Shown piece after piece: positions 1 through 6,028 of a stretch of 8,209 bases of DNA. Below the pieces are notes generated by a model. The model did no database searches. It was not told the DNA's origin and saw only the letters and a program-made list of their open reading frames with translations. The stretch comes from an uncultured Burkholderiales bacterium (GTDB lineage: Bacteria > Pseudomonadota > Gammaproteobacteria > Burkholderiales > Burkholderiaceae_C): contig CAJBLW010000208.1 in the NCBI GenBank assembly GCA_903953985.1, forward strand, positions 1 to 8,209, given 5' to 3'. The first letter of the stretch is position 1, and every line of letters starts with the position of its first letter. Position numbers and translations under genes: made by a program.

Positions 1-356
1 ATTTCAAAAAGAATCGTGTGCAGCCATGGCCCTTGGATGGTGATGTCGATCTCACCGGTGGGCAGCGCAATAACCTGGATGCATTTTTCGTTGAGCTTGA
101 AAAGTCCTAAAAAATCCACGAAATCGCTCTTGATGAAACGCAAAGAGCGCAGATACTGCAGTTCGGTTTCCTTAAAGCTCAGGCTGCACAAAGACCGGAT
201 CTCTTGGCGAATCTCTTCGACATATGGCGCCAAGGGCAGGCCGGGGTTGCGGCACTTGAATTTGTATTCGACCTGCGCTCCCGGAAACTGGTGCAGCACG
301 ACCTGCATCATGGTGAATTTGTACAGGTCGGTGTCGAGCAGACTGGTGATGATCAT
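1..356 (-). CDS. pncB: Nicotinate phosphoribosyltransferase, N-terminal part (cut by left window edge)
   Basis: The enzyme makes nicotinate mononucleotide from nicotinate and PRPP, normally with ATP hydrolysis, in the cytoplasmic NAD salvage (Preiss-Handler) pathway. Only the first 118 codons are here; the family is about 400 residues, so the catalytic histidine and the PRPP site lie outside. Translation from the ATG at 356 begins MIITSLLDTDLYKFTMMQVV, which matches the conserved N-terminal SLLDTDxYKxxM motif. It continues with a VEYKFKCRNPG strand, a helix rich in charged residues, an FIKSDFVDFL segment and IQGPWLHTILFE, in the same order as in E. coli PncB. No in-frame start lies just upstream, and the ribosome site is weak (AGAG about 11 bases before the ATG). 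It is separated by 188 bases from the nitroreductase gene on the same strand, so it probably has its own promoter. Identification is by recalled family motifs. Confidence 0.93.
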   Translation of the reverse strand, partial: MIITSLLDTDLYKFTMMQVVLHQFPGAQVEYKFKCRNPGLPLAPYVEEIRQEIRSLCSLSFKETELQYLRSLRFIKSDFVDFLGLFKLNEKCIQVIALPTGEIDITIQGPWLHTILFE

Positions 357-400
357 GGTGTGTTGTCTCTGGTGGCTAGGGCCACTCGTTGTTGTGGGGC

Positions 401-427
401 AGTGTAAGGGATGCCCAACCCGGTCAA
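401..427 (-). promoter_or_regulatory. Possible sigma70-like promoter for pncB
   Basis: On the minus strand a TTGACC hexamer (427-422) is followed, after a 15-base spacer, by TACACT (406-401), about 45 bases before the pncB ATG. The hexamers are good, but the spacer is shorter than the usual 16-18 bases, so this is only a candidate. The rest of the 357-544 gap shows no gene and no convincing terminator for the nitroreductase operon upstream. Confidence 0.3.
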
Positions 428-544
428 GCGATGTTCAAGCCGCCGAGTCTATGCACCCGCAGGTCAGCACCAGCACCCGCTGCGCATGCTGGGCCAAGCT
501 GTTGTTTTGCTCGGGCACCAGCAACAGTCATCAAAGGAAACGAC

Positions 545-1276
545 TCAATCGACCCAATGCGTGAAGTCTTGCGAAGGCACCCGTGTGGTCTGGAAGGTGT
601 TGACCAGCGCCGTCTCATCGGCATAGCCCAGCGACATGCCGCAGACCACCATCTCGTTCTCACCTGCGCCCACCAACGGCAAGATGATTTTGGAAAAGCC
701 GTTCCAGGCCGCTTGCGGGCAGGTGTGCAGGCCACGCGAACGTGCCGCCACCATGAGGCTTTGCAAGAACATGCCGTAGTCGAGCAAACTGCCCCGACCC
801 ATGACCTTGTCAATGGTGAAGATCAGGCCCACGGGCGCGTCAAAAAATCGGAAATTTTTCTGGTGTTGTGCATGCATCAAGGCCTTGTCGCCCTTGCCGA
901 TGCCCAGCACGCCGTACAAGCCAAAACCGCATTCGCGGCGGCGGTCGATGTAAGGACTGACCCATTTTTCGGGGTAGTAGTCATACGACTCGGCGTAGTC
1001 AGCGGCGAGCGCCGGGTTGGCGCTGATGGCCTCATGCGCGGCGCAGGTCTTGGCCACCAGCTCGTCGCGCTTGGCGCCTTGCAGCACGTAGACATTCCAG
1101 GGCTGGGTGTTGGTGCCGCTGGGCGCACGGGCGGCAATGCTCAGCACCTCTTGCAACACGCTGCGGTCTACTTCTTTGGTCAAATAAGCGCGCGCCGAAA
1201 AGCGGCTCAGGATGGCGGCGTCCACACTGGCCGGGTCGTTCACCCGGGTGCTGACTTGGGGTCCGATGTTCTTCAT
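545..1276 (-). CDS. Nitroreductase-family FMN oxidoreductase
   Basis: Predicted cytoplasmic flavoprotein of 243 residues that would use NAD(P)H to reduce nitroaromatics, quinones or similar acceptors; the natural substrate cannot be read from the sequence. Family signatures are present: the N-terminal FMN phosphate-binding SRFSARAY (residues 24-31), APSGTNTQPWNVYVL (51-65) that packs on the flavin, and a C-terminal CGMSLGYAD (212-220) with the GxxxGY pattern. The segment GLHTCPQAAW (182-191) also fits. Length is somewhat above the roughly 200-220 of the compact members, resembling nitrobenzoate-reductase-like members. The ATG at 1276 overlaps the thioesterase stop as ATGA, and a GGAG lies 8 bases upstream, so both coupling and its own ribosome site support this start. 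It is the last gene of the three-gene operon. Confidence 0.92.
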   Translation of the reverse strand: MKNIGPQVSTRVNDPASVDAAILSRFSARAYLTKEVDRSVLQEVLSIAARAPSGTNTQPWNVYVLQGAKRDELVAKTCAAHEAISANPALAADYAESYDYYPEKWVSPYIDRRRECGFGLYGVLGIGKGDKALMHAQHQKNFRFFDAPVGLIFTIDKVMGRGSLLDYGMFLQSLMVAARSRGLHTCPQAAWNGFSKIILPLVGAGENEMVVCGMSLGYADETALVNTFQTTRVPSQDFTHWVD

Positions 1277-1725
1277 GTCAAAGTCTCCAAAAATGTTTTG
1301 AGTGCGGGCGGCAGGGGCACAGGGCGGCGGGTTTCGCGGTCCACATACACATGCACAAAGTGGCCCCGTGCAGCGCTCAGGTCTTCGCCCTGTGCGAACA
1401 GTCCCACCTCGTAGCGCACGCTGGAGGTGCCCAGCTTGGCCACGCGAATGCCAGCGTCAATGGTTTGCGGAAAAGCCAGGGGCGCGAAGTAAAAACACTG
1501 GGTTTCCACCACCAGACCAATGGTGGTGCCCGCGTGAATGTCCAGAACGCCCTGCTCAATCAGGGTGGCATTCACGGCCGTGTCGAACCAGCTGTAATAG
1601 ACCACGTTGTTCACATGGCCGTAGACGTCGTTGTCCATCCAGCGGGTGCTGATGGGGCGAAACGCCTTGTAGCTGCTGCGGGCTTCAGCCTGGGGTTTGG
1701 ATGTGGGCGAAACGGGGGTATTCAT
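1273..1725 (-). CDS. Hotdog-fold acyl-CoA thioesterase (4HBT/YbgC-FadM type)
   Basis: Predicted 150-residue thioesterase that hydrolyses acyl-CoA thioesters; the acyl chain it prefers is unknown. The diagnostic active-site stretch is at residues 28-46, with TRWMDNDVYGHVNNVVYYS: an Asp-x-Asp followed by Gly-His-Val-Asn-Asn, which in 4-hydroxybenzoyl-CoA-thioesterase-like enzymes caps the hotdog helix and carries the catalytic acidic residue. Later strands (VVETQCFYFAPLAFPQTID, 72-90; GHFVHVYVDRETRRPVPLP, 121-139) match the hotdog beta-sheet. The frame is open further upstream, but the ATG at 1725 is chosen because it overlaps the stop of the preceding deacetylase gene as ATGA, and because the upstream residues look like the deacetylase gene read in another frame. 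No good ribosome site precedes it, so translation probably depends on re-initiation after the deacetylase gene. Its own stop overlaps the nitroreductase start in the same way. Confidence 0.92.
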   Translation of the reverse strand: MNTPVSPTSKPQAEARSSYKAFRPISTRWMDNDVYGHVNNVVYYSWFDTAVNATLIEQGVLDIHAGTTIGLVVETQCFYFAPLAFPQTIDAGIRVAKLGTSSVRYEVGLFAQGEDLSAARGHFVHVYVDRETRRPVPLPPALKTFLETLT

Positions 1726-2651
1726 GGCCCGAGATTGTGCCAGCGTTGCCAGTAGCCCAAAGCCACAGCCCAAGTCTGCATTTGCACCTGCACCGTGGTC
1801 TCGATGTCGTGACCATAGCCACCCCCCATGCACAGCACCACCGGCAGCCTGCGCTGCCAAGCCCAGTCCATCACCACCCGGTCGCGCGCCTGCATGCCGT
1901 CCATCGTCAATTTGAGGCGGCCCAAGCGGTCACCCTCGTGCGGATCGGCCCCAGCCAGGTAAATGACCAACTGCGGATCGAACCGGTCTTGCAGCGTTTG
2001 CAAGGCCTGGTGCAAAGCGGCCAAGTAGGGTTCGTCGGTGCAGCCATCCGGCAGGCCCACGTCGAGATCGCTCGGCTCCTTGCGAAAAGGAAAGTTCTTT
2101 TCGCCGTGCAGTGACAACGTGAACACGCTGGGGTCGTTTGCAAATATATGAGCCGTGCCGTTTCCCTGGTGCACATCCAGGTCGATCACCGCGACTTTCA
2201 ATGACTGACGCTGGTGCCGCCAGGCCTCGGCCTGCATCAGGCGGGCCGTCACCGCTATGTCGTTGAACACACAAAAGCCACCGCCCTTGTGCGCATAGGC
2301 GTGGTGCGTGCCCCCCGCCAAGTTGCCCGCCACCCCGTGTGACAAGGCATCACGGGCGGCGGCCACCGTGGCCCCCACCGAACGGCGCGCCCGCTCGGCC
2401 ATGGCCAAACTCCACGGGAAACCGATCTCCCGCTGCAAAGCCGCATCCAAGCCACCTGTGGCCACACCCTGGATGTAAGCCGGGGTGTGCACCAGCGCCA
2501 GCTCACCTTCGCTGGCGGCTGGGGCCTCGCGCATGACCACGGCGGGCAGCTCTTGCGTCAGGCGGTCGCGCAGTCGGCTGTATTTGCGCATGGGAAAGCG
2601 GTGGCCTTCGGGCAAGGGCAAAACAAAGTGGTCGGCGTAATAAGCGTGCAT
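1722..2651 (-). CDS. Histone-deacetylase-like amidohydrolase (bacterial, class IV-like)
   Basis: Predicted zinc amidohydrolase of 309 residues that would remove acetyl or similar acyl groups from lysine side chains, polyamines or small amides; bacteria lack histones, so the substrate is open. The active site is complete: the His-His pair in GGTHHAYAHKGGG (residues 116-117); the DLDVHQGNG motif, whose D159 and H161 would bind zinc; the third ligand D236 in AGADPHEGD; and the transition-state tyrosine Y279 in GGGYGHDIE. The short length, the N-terminal FPMRKYSRL and the DLDVHQGNG wording resemble the class IV (HDAC11-like) branch rather than AcuC. It is the first gene of the operon and its TGA overlaps the thioesterase ATG. 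The ATG at 2651 has only a weak AGAG ribosome site, but the protein begins where family members do. It is transcribed away from the phasin gene across a 187-base divergent region. Confidence 0.93.
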   Translation of the reverse strand: MHAYYADHFVLPLPEGHRFPMRKYSRLRDRLTQELPAVVMREAPAASEGELALVHTPAYIQGVATGGLDAALQREIGFPWSLAMAERARRSVGATVAAARDALSHGVAGNLAGGTHHAYAHKGGGFCVFNDIAVTARLMQAEAWRHQRQSLKVAVIDLDVHQGNGTAHIFANDPSVFTLSLHGEKNFPFRKEPSDLDVGLPDGCTDEPYLAALHQALQTLQDRFDPQLVIYLAGADPHEGDRLGRLKLTMDGMQARDRVVMDWAWQRRLPVVLCMGGGYGHDIETTVQVQMQTWAVALGYWQRWHNLGP

Positions 2652-2720
2652 GGGATGCTCTGGTGGGGCCCTGATTCTAGAAAACCCTCTCTAAACTGAG
2701 CCGCGAGTGGGCACATGCCC

Positions 2721-2748
2721 TTGCATCACCCCGTGAAAACCCTATACT
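2721..2748 (+). promoter_or_regulatory. Sigma70-like promoter of the phasin gene
   Basis: TTGCAT (2721-2726), a 16-base spacer and TATACT (2743-2748) form a good housekeeping promoter facing the phasin gene. Transcription would begin near 2755, giving a leader of about 85 bases. No equally good promoter for the divergent deacetylase operon was found; a TAGAAT hexamer on the minus strand near 2680 lacks a clear -35 partner. Confidence 0.65.
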
Positions 2749-2756
2749 TCAAACCA

Positions 2757-2771
2757 TGCTGCACTGCAACA
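2757..2771. promoter_or_regulatory. TGC-rich inverted repeat, candidate repressor operator of the phasin gene
   Basis: TGCTGCACTGCAACA reads almost the same on both strands: only positions 3 and 13 and the central base break the symmetry. It starts about 9 bases after the -10 hexamer, over the predicted transcription start, where a bound protein would block RNA polymerase. Phasin genes are commonly repressed by PhaR, and TGC-containing motifs have been reported as PhaR targets; assigning this site to PhaR is inference from position and composition. Confidence 0.45.
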
Positions 2772-2838
2772 AAGTTGTACGGCCCCGGCCAGTTACGGCG
2801 CAGTCTTCTTGAAACCAAACTTTTATCTGGAGCCCCTC

Positions 2839-3372
2839 ATGATGACACCCGAACAAATCGCCGCCTCGCACAAAGCCACCGTGGAAACCTTGTTTGGCCT
2901 GACCGCCAAAGCCTTCGAAGGCGTTGAAAAAATGGTTGAACTGAACCTGAGCGCCGCCAAAGCCGCTTTGGACGAGTCCGCCAACAACACCCAAGCCGCC
3001 CTGAGCGTGAAAGACGCCCAAGAGCTGATGGCCATGCAAGCCAACCTGTTCCAGCCTTTGGCTGAAAGAACCGCCGCTTACAGCCGCCACCTGTACGACA
3101 TCGCATCGGGCACGGGCAGCGAGTTCACCAAGGCTTTCGAAGCCCAAAGTGCCGCTGCACAAAAGCAGTTCGTTACTTTGGTGGACAGCGCCACCCAAAA
3201 CGCCCCAGCCGGTTCCGAACAAGCGGTGGCCATGATGAAGGGTGCCGTGACTGCAGCCAACGCCGCTTTCGAATCGGTCCAAAAAGCCGTCAAGCAAGCC
3301 ACCGAACTGGCCGAGTCCAACCTGACTGCCGTGGCGCAGACTGCTGCCCCAAAAGCTGCCAAGAAAAAATAA
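2839..3372 (+). CDS. phaP: Phasin (PHA-granule-associated protein)
   Basis: Predicted 177-residue phasin, a small amphipathic protein that coats cytoplasmic polyhydroxyalkanoate granules and limits their coalescence. It is almost wholly helical and alanine-rich: MTPEQIAASHKATVETLFGL at the start, FEGVEKMVELNLSAAKAALD (residues 26-45), then AMQANLFQPLAERTAAYSRHLYDI (65-88), a pattern typical of the betaproteobacterial phasin family. A short Pro/Gly break (NAPAGSE, 121-127) separates two helical parts. The tail ends in PKAAKKK, common in these proteins. Start: GGAG at 2829-2832 sits 6 bases before the ATG at 2839; the next codon is also ATG, so 2842 is an equally possible start, while a TTG at 2809 adds a non-family extension and lies upstream of this ribosome site. 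It has its own promoter and terminator, so it is probably monocistronic. PHA synthase genes are not in the window. Confidence 0.93.
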   Translation: MMTPEQIAASHKATVETLFGLTAKAFEGVEKMVELNLSAAKAALDESANNTQAALSVKDAQELMAMQANLFQPLAERTAAYSRHLYDIASGTGSEFTKAFEAQSAAAQKQFVTLVDSATQNAPAGSEQAVAMMKGAVTAANAAFESVQKAVKQATELAESNLTAVAQTAAPKAAKKK

Positions 3373-3381
3373 TTTTGAAAC

Positions 3382-3415
3382 CGGCAGGTTTTTCAACCAT
3401 CTGCCGCTTGTTTTT
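3382..3415 (+). terminator. Hairpin followed by a short T-run, first possible phasin terminator
   Basis: CGGCAG (3382-3387) pairs with CTGCCG (3401-3406), and an inner GGTT/AACC pairing can form within the loop. The sequence CTTG and five T residues (3411-3415) follow. It starts 10 bases after the phasin stop. The interrupted T-run makes it weaker than the second hairpin; it may end only part of the transcripts or protect the 3' end. Confidence 0.45.
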
Positions 3416-3472
3416 GCCAGTTGTCTCCTCGGGTCTCTTTGAATTTCATCTGGAAAACAGGGATCCGTTAAC

Positions 3473-3503
3473 GGGCTGATCGCAAGATCAGCCCTTTTTT
3501 TTT
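3473..3503 (+). terminator. Strong intrinsic terminator
   Basis: A perfect 9-base-pair stem, GGGCTGATC (3473-3481) with GATCAGCCC (3486-3494), is closed by a GCAA tetraloop and followed at once by nine T residues (3495-3503). It lies 100 bases after the phasin stop and ends plus-strand transcription before the oppositely oriented patatin gene. It has no T-run on the other strand, so it would not end minus-strand transcripts. Confidence 0.93.
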
Positions 3504-3571
3504 GGCGATGCCACGTCATCTCGCATCGTTTGACCCGGTGTCCCATGACTTCATCGGGGACCCCATTCCGA

Positions 3572-4549
3572 TCATCGCCCCTCTTCAAACTGGGCCAAAC
3601 GCGCTTTCAAGGCGGGCAAAGCCGCCCGCATCGCCACCCGCCCGGCTTCAATCGATCGCAAACGGGCGCTGAAATCGGCGCTTTTGATGCCGTTCAAAGC
3701 GGGCCGAATCACCAGATCCGCCTCTTTGAGCGCCAGAGTGTTGATGCTTTTGCCCATGATGGCAAAGGTCTGCATCAAAATCTGGAAGGTGTCGCCATAG
3801 GGGTTGCCCTCCGGGTCGCTGGAAATGTCCACCGCAATCACAAAGTTGGCCCCCATCTCACGCGTCTGGCGCACCGGCACAGGTGAGACCAGGCCCCCGT
3901 CCACGTATTCACGATCGCCCAGCCGCACCGGTTGAAACACCGCAGGCACCGCACTCGACGCTCTCACCGCCGCCCCCGTGTTGCCCCGCCGGAAGGTAAT
4001 GGCCTGCCCGTTACCCAGATCGGTGGCCACGATGCCCAGCGGTATTTGCATCTGTTCCATGGTTTTGCCGCCCACCTGGGTGTTGACGTACTTGGCCAAG
4101 GCCTCGCCACGCAAAGCACCCCGGTTCAAAATCGGCAGCATCCAGTCGGTGATTTCAGCTTCCTGCAAGGACTCAGCCACCCGCACCAGCTCGGCCGGCG
4201 TTTTGCCGCTGGCGTACAAGGCTGCCACCAAACTCCCCGCCGAAGTACCCACCACATGGCTGGGCCTGAGCCCAGCTTCCTCCAGCACCTGAATCACGCC
4301 CACATGGGCAAACCCACGCGCCGCGCCGCCACCCAGCGCCAGCCCCAACCTGACCTCGCGCCGCTCGGCCACGGGCGGTGCGCCCGGTTCTTGGGGCTTT
4401 GTGGACTGCAAGCTGCCGCAGGCCGTCAAAAACACCAGTGTCAACACCAAACTGAGCCACTGCCCCGCTCGCCTGAGCCCACCACCCGACCTGGCTTGCC
4501 CTGCGGTTTCGACCCGCATGCCATGGCTTATCCCTTGCACTGTTTGCAT
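3572..4549 (-). CDS. Patatin-like phospholipase, predicted lipoprotein (RssA/NTE-like)
   Basis: Predicted 325-residue serine esterase or phospholipase anchored to a membrane as a lipoprotein. After a basic N-region, a hydrophobic segment (WLSLVLTLVFLTAC, residues 31-44) ends in an LTAC lipobox with the lipidated Cys at 44, then a Pro-rich linker. The patatin domain follows: oxyanion-hole GGGAARG (73-79), nucleophile elbow GTSAGS with Ser103, and the catalytic Asp217 in DGG, so the Ser-Asp dyad is complete. VGVIQVLEEAGL and ASSAVPAVFQPVRLGDREYVDGGLV are typical of the bacterial RssA-like branch. The start at 4549 has a well-placed TGAGGA ribosome site; a second ATG at 4519 would shorten the n-region and is less supported. 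It is divergent from the iron-binding-protein gene, with a Fur-box-like site 20 bases upstream. No terminator was seen after its stop. The lipid substrate is unknown. Confidence 0.9.
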   Translation of the reverse strand: MQTVQGISHGMRVETAGQARSGGGLRRAGQWLSLVLTLVFLTACGSLQSTKPQEPGAPPVAERREVRLGLALGGGAARGFAHVGVIQVLEEAGLRPSHVVGTSAGSLVAALYASGKTPAELVRVAESLQEAEITDWMLPILNRGALRGEALAKYVNTQVGGKTMEQMQIPLGIVATDLGNGQAITFRRGNTGAAVRASSAVPAVFQPVRLGDREYVDGGLVSPVPVRQTREMGANFVIAVDISSDPEGNPYGDTFQILMQTFAIMGKSINTLALKEADLVIRPALNGIKSADFSARLRSIEAGRVAMRAALPALKARLAQFEEGR

Positions 4550-4566
4550 GTATTCCTCAAATCTTA

Positions 4567-4595
4567 TTGATAACGATTCGCATTTGGCTTAAACT
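4567..4595 (+). promoter_or_regulatory. Sigma70-like promoter of the iron-binding-protein gene
   Basis: TTGATA (4567-4572, five of six consensus bases), an exact 17-base spacer and TAAACT (4590-4595, four of six) face the iron-binding-protein gene, giving a predicted leader of about 27 bases. The candidate Fur site overlaps its -35 element and spacer. Confidence 0.55.
4569..4587. promoter_or_regulatory. Fur-box-like operator between divergent genes
   Basis: GATAACGATTCGCATTTGG matches the 19-base Fur consensus GATAATGATWATCATTATC at 13 positions (counted by eye, accepting W at position 10), with the left half best conserved. It covers the promoter of the ferric-iron-binding protein and ends 20 bases before the patatin start codon, so Fur bound here could repress the iron gene and possibly both genes. 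The functional match with the downstream gene raises the confidence above what the sequence alone would give. Confidence 0.6.
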
Positions 4596-4628
4596 TTGGC
4601 CATTCACCTGAGCAGTCCAAGAGAACCT

Positions 4629-5672
4629 ATGACACCGTCCCCATCACTGTTGAGCATTGTCTGCCTCCTGAGCGCCACATCGGCCCTGGCGCAAGACAAA
4701 GTGCTGAACATTTACTCTGCACGGCATTACCCCACCGATGAAGTCATGTACAGCGACTTCACCAAAGCGACGGGCATCAAGATCAATCGCGTAGACGCCG
4801 ACGATGCCGGTATTCTCGCCCGACTCAAAGCCGAAGGCGCAGCCTCCCCGGCCGACGTGATTCTGCTGGTGGACGCCGCCCGCCTGTGGCGTGCCGAGGT
4901 CGATGGCCTTTTCTTGCCCATCAAGTCTGCCAAACTCGACGAAGCCATTCCCGCCAACTTGCGTGCCAAACCGTCTGACAATGGCGGCACGGCTTGGTTT
5001 GGCCTGTCAACTCGGGCGCGCGTGGTCGTGTACGACAAGCTCAAGTTCAACAAAACGGATGTGGACGGCTTCGAGAAACTGGCCGATGCCAAGCTCAAGG
5101 GCAGTTTGTGCATACGCAGTGGCTCGCACCCTTACAACTTGAGCCTGTTTGGCGCCATGACCGAGCACCTGGGACCCGCCAAAACTGAGGTCTGGCTCAA
5201 AGGTCTGGTGGACAACATGGCCCGCAGCCCCAAAGGCGGTGACACGGACCAAATCAAGGGCGTGGCTTCGGGCGAATGCGGCGTGGCCATCACCAACACC
5301 TATTACTTGGCCCGCATGATGCGGTCGTCCAGCCCTGCAGACAAATCCGTGGCCGAAAAAGTCGGTGTGGTCTTCCCCAACCAATCGAGCTGGGGCACGC
5401 ACATGAATGTGGCCGGCGGCGCTGTGGCACGCCATGCCAAAAACACCGACAACGCCATCAAATTCCTGGAATACCTGGCCAGCCCATCGGCCCAAAATCA
5501 CTTTGCCAATGGCAACAACGAGTGGCCAGCGGCCAAAGGCGTGAGCTTTGACAACCCCGCCCTCAAAGCCATGACCGGCGGCAGCTTCAAAAGCGAGTTG
5601 CTTCCGATCAGCGCCGTGGGCATGAATCAGATCAAGGTGCAGCAAATGCTGGACCGGGTGGGTTTCAAATGA
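4629..5672 (+). CDS. Periplasmic Fe(3+)-binding protein of an ABC importer (FbpA/FutA family)
   Basis: Predicted periplasmic solute-binding protein of 347 residues that captures ferric iron and hands it to an FbpBC-type permease and ATPase. The N-terminus (LLSIVCLLSATSALA, cut before QDK near residue 22) is a Sec signal peptide. The mature protein starts with KVLNIYSARHYPTDEVMY, the hallmark of this family, in which H33 and Y34 lie near the metal site. NTYYLAR (223-229) carries the conserved adjacent tyrosines Y225-Y226 that bind iron in FbpA/FutA proteins. CIRSGS (161-166), GECGVAI (215-221) and SSWGTHMNVAGG (253-264) also match; C161 and C217 might form a disulfide. The ATG at 4629 has a GAGA ribosome site and places the signal peptide at the N-terminus; an in-frame TTG at 4596 would add 11 residues and is rejected. 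No permease gene follows: the next gene is convergent. Confidence 0.93.
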   Translation: MTPSPSLLSIVCLLSATSALAQDKVLNIYSARHYPTDEVMYSDFTKATGIKINRVDADDAGILARLKAEGAASPADVILLVDAARLWRAEVDGLFLPIKSAKLDEAIPANLRAKPSDNGGTAWFGLSTRARVVVYDKLKFNKTDVDGFEKLADAKLKGSLCIRSGSHPYNLSLFGAMTEHLGPAKTEVWLKGLVDNMARSPKGGDTDQIKGVASGECGVAITNTYYLARMMRSSSPADKSVAEKVGVVFPNQSSWGTHMNVAGGAVARHAKNTDNAIKFLEYLASPSAQNHFANGNNEWPAAKGVSFDNPALKAMTGGSFKSELLPISAVGMNQIKVQQMLDRVGFK

Positions 5673-5681
5673 CGTCAAACA

Positions 5682-5993
5682 TCACAGGAATTTGACGCGC
5701 GCGATCAAGGCCTTAAGGCTGACTTGCGGCGTCTGCAAGGCGCCCTGGGCACCATGGCCCACCACCACGCCCATGCCCGCCACCGGCGCCAGACTGTCCA
5801 GCTGAAAACGCCCCACACCAGGTGTTTGGCGGATGAAGCATTTTTCGTCAAAGTACAGCCGGTCGCCGTTGAGGTCTATCTCGTCGCTGTCGACTGTCGC
5901 AAAGCCAATCAACGCACGCACACCAGCCAGATCACAGTCGCCCTCCACAGCGGTGATGGTCTTTTGGGTGGGATCAATCAGAAAACACGGCAT
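5682..5993 (-). CDS. Small uncharacterised protein encoded after ahpF
   Basis: A 103-residue soluble protein that I do not recognise with certainty. It has no signal peptide or membrane segment. It begins MPCFLIDPTQKTITAVEG, followed by a probable helix (DLAGVRALIGF, residues 21-31), an acidic strand-turn region (DSDEIDLNGDRLYFDE, 35-50) and a hydrophobic GMGVVVGHG (73-81). The order 'helix ending LIG, D-rich turn, LYFDE, hydrophobic VVVG' loosely recalls DUF3846, but that is a weak impression. Three cysteines (3, 20, 52) do not form a CxxC motif. The ATG at 5993 has an AGGAG site 7 bases upstream; a TTG two codons earlier overlaps that spacing and is less likely. It starts 35 bases after the ahpF stop on the same strand, so it is probably the third gene of the ahpC-ahpF transcript. 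It ends 9 bases from the convergent iron-binding-protein gene, with no terminator in between. Confidence 0.8.
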   Translation of the reverse strand: MPCFLIDPTQKTITAVEGDCDLAGVRALIGFATVDSDEIDLNGDRLYFDEKCFIRQTPGVGRFQLDSLAPVAGMGVVVGHGAQGALQTPQVSLKALIARVKFL

Positions 5994-6028
5994 GGCCAAA
6001 CTCCTGCGTTACAAGAAAAAACGGCAGC

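Noticed and set aside
389..1414. Long plus-strand open frame (341 codons) opposite the nitroreductase gene
   Set aside because: It has no ribosome site or family motif, and it mirrors the codon pattern of the clear minus-strand nitroreductase and part of the thioesterase gene.
1726..1860. Upstream extension of the thioesterase frame to 1860
   Set aside because: The extra 45 residues do not look like hotdog sequence and overlap the deacetylase C-terminus in another frame; the ATGA-coupled start at 1725 is better.
2709..2720. Short palindrome GGGCACATGCCC upstream of the phasin -35 element
   Set aside because: Arms of only 5 bases around a 2-base centre are easily found by chance in GC-rich DNA, and nothing links it to a known regulator.
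3556..3564. GGGGACCCC near the end of the patatin gene as a minus-strand terminator
   Set aside because: The loop would be one base and there is no T-run on the minus strand after it.
2749..3588. Minus-strand open frame (279 codons) opposite the phasin gene
   Set aside because: It is Gly/Phe/Gln-rich nonsense produced by reading phasin codons backwards, it crosses the phasin promoter and terminator, and it has no motif.
4596..4628. TTG start for the iron-binding protein
   Set aside because: It would put 11 extra residues before the signal peptide and lies at or before the predicted transcription start; the ATG at 4629 has a ribosome site.
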